This document shows positions 62,462 through 64,000 of a DNA stretch of 64,000 nt, piece by piece. The position numbers and the translations under genes were made by a program. The notes beneath the pieces were generated by a model. The model had not been told where the DNA came from, did no database searches, and was given only the letters and a program-made list of their open reading frames with translations. This DNA comes from Rhodeus uyekii (Eukaryota; Chordata; Actinopteri; Cypriniformes; Acheilognathidae), in assembly GCA_037043235.1 (NCBI GenBank), contig JAWRVZ010000131.1, forward strand, positions 434,001 through 498,000, written 5' to 3'. Numbering within the stretch: the first letter of the stretch is position 1; the number at the start of each line of letters is the position of its first letter.

Positions 62462-63421
62462 TCAAAAAGTTGATTCAACAGCAGGATCGGTGCACCACTG
62501 GTACAGAGTTTGTTCAGGAATGGCAGCAGGAAGGTGTGAGTGCATCAGGACACACAGTGAAGCAAAGACGTTTGGAGGACTTTTTCAGCAAAGAAGCCAT
62601 TTCTCTGCAGGAAAAAACATCAGGGACAGACTGATATTCTGCAAAAGGTACAGGGATCAGACTGCTGAGGACTGGGATAAAGTCATTTTATCTGATGAAT
62701 CCCCTTTCCGATTGTTTGGAGCATCCGGATAAAAGCTTGTCTGGAGAAGAAAGGTGAATGCTACCATCAGTCCTGTGTTATGCCAACAGTAAAGCATCTT
62801 GAGACCATTTGTGTGTGTGGGGTTGCTTCTCAGTCAAGGGAGTGTGTTAACTCATAATTTTGCCTAAGAACACAGCCATGAACAAAGAATGGCATAAAAA
62901 CATCCTCGGAGAGCAACTTCTCCCAACCATTCAAGAAGAGTTTGGTGAAGATCAATGCATTTTTCAGCATGATGGAGAACCTTGCCATAAGTCAAAAGCG
63001 ATAACTAAGTGGCTCCAGGAACAAAACATTGAAATTTTGGGTCCATGGCCAGGAAACTCCCCAGACCTTAATCTCATCAAAAACTTGTGGTCAGTCCTCA
63101 AGAAACGGGTGGACAAACAAAAACCCATAAATTCTGACATTGATAATGCAAGAAGGCTGCCTTTAGTCAGGATGTGGCCCAGAAGTGAATTGACAGTGTG
63201 CCAGTTTGAATTGAAGAGGTCTTGAAAAAGAAGGGTCACTACTGCAAAAATGGACTCTTTGCTTAAACTTCATGTAATTGTCAATAAAAGTCTTTGACAC
63301 TTTTGAAATGCTTGTAATTATAGTCCTTAGTAACAACTGACAAAAGATCACAAAACACTCAAACAGCAGACTTTGTGGAAATTAATATTTCTGTCATTCT
63401 CAAAACTTTTGGCCACGTCTG
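62462..63421 (+). pseudogene. Tc1-like transposase remnant with right terminus
   Basis: Plus-strand frames 62,490-62,732 and 62,860-63,225 hold DDE-type transposase blocks: KRYRDQTAEDWDKVILSDES (first catalytic Asp), FQHDGEPCHKS (second Asp) and SPDLNLIKNLW, where Tc1 enzymes normally read SPDLNPIENLW, so the third catalytic Glu is Lys here. A stop and frameshift separate the two frames. The right end reads tttggccacgtctg followed by TA at 63,422; the matching left terminus is absent. The copy is dead by truncation, frame break and active-site loss. Confidence 0.85.
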
Positions 63422-63423
63422 TA

Positions 63424-64000
63424 TACTGTCTAACAGATGTTTTTCTTTGTTTTTGTTAATCACTATAGGCTTAAGAGATATAGCCAATTTAGATTGAACG
63501 GATCTCTAGCTGACTAGCTATACCAATTCATTCAAGCAGTGAATTCCAGCATAGCGCTACAACAACCATAATGAAATGACCCTTCACAATATATAATGCT
63601 TTACAATGAACTCTGCTAGAGAACTACATATGGCAATGATCTGTTCAATAAAATGCCTTACTCACCAGTTTTATAACAATTCAAATCCCTTAGCCCTCTC
63701 CATCTCTGAAAAGCCAATGTTGATTCTTGTTTTGTTAAGAGCTCTGTTGCGTTCTCTTTTTACAAGCAGAACTTTGAACCTCGATTCAACAGTTTTTCAA
63801 CAGGTGATTCCCCAGAGCTTCAAAATTTAGCTGTTCCATGTCAACCTTTCTCGCTCATTGGAGTTATATTTAACTGCAGAACAACATGTTACAGCAGCCT
63901 CAGACCCGAAGTTAGGGTGGAGCCGATGATCGAATATCTCACACCAACCTTAACTATAACTATAAGCTGTACCTCAACAAATTCTCAACTCCTCCCAACC
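63424..64000. other. Non-coding end of window
   Basis: No gene, RNA or repeat boundary recognised in the last 0.6 kb. Confidence 0.4.

Overview
This is a piece of a teleost nuclear genome, most likely a cyprinid or close relative. It is AT-rich, its genes are split by GT-AG introns, and it is dense in fish-type repeats: several Tc1/mariner families, hAT and other MITEs, a tRNA-derived SINE, and BEL/Pao, L1, DIRS and Polinton remnants. I found no bacterial, plasmid or phage features. There is no operon logic; each gene is an independent transcription unit.

Four host genes can be reconstructed exon by exon, with reading phase closing at every junction: carhsp1 (+, 5,994-7,322), abat (-, 9,566-22,116 coding, with a probable non-coding first exon ending at 27,698), mettl22 (-, 32,725-42,566) and tmem114 (+, 44,236-54,016). 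Order and relative orientation match the human 16p13.2 neighbourhood as I recall it, except that pmm2 and tmem186 are not between carhsp1 and abat here. The predicted proteins are 158, 500, 354 and 207 residues.

Layout. 1-5.97 kb: upstream of, or inside a 5' intron of, carhsp1; holds a mariner-like TIR element with a minisatellite and a Tc1 deletion derivative. 5.97-9.57 kb: carhsp1 and the short tail-to-tail interval to abat. 9.57-27.8 kb: abat, with a hAT MITE, a SINE tail and simple repeats in its introns. 27.8-32.6 kb: abat upstream region with two CACGTG motifs, then a decayed Polinton-type integrase and other repeats. 32.6-42.6 kb: mettl22, with a complete tRNA-headed SINE, a Tc1 derivative and an LTR-like block in introns. 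42.6-44.2 kb: divergent mettl22/tmem114 promoter interval. 44.2-54.0 kb: tmem114, whose intron 2 carries perfect inverted repeats and whose intron 3 is largely BEL/Pao and L1 wreckage in antisense. 54-64 kb: no host gene seen; a hAT fragment, a 30-base G run, a decayed DIRS-like element and a dead Tc1 transposase.

The four genes do not form a shared pathway: an RNA-binding cold-shock protein, a mitochondrial GABA-degrading enzyme, a protein methyltransferase and a claudin-like membrane protein. I saw no convincing new biological system. The most interesting signals are structural (perfect inverted repeats, fossil elements) and a few regulatory hypotheses.
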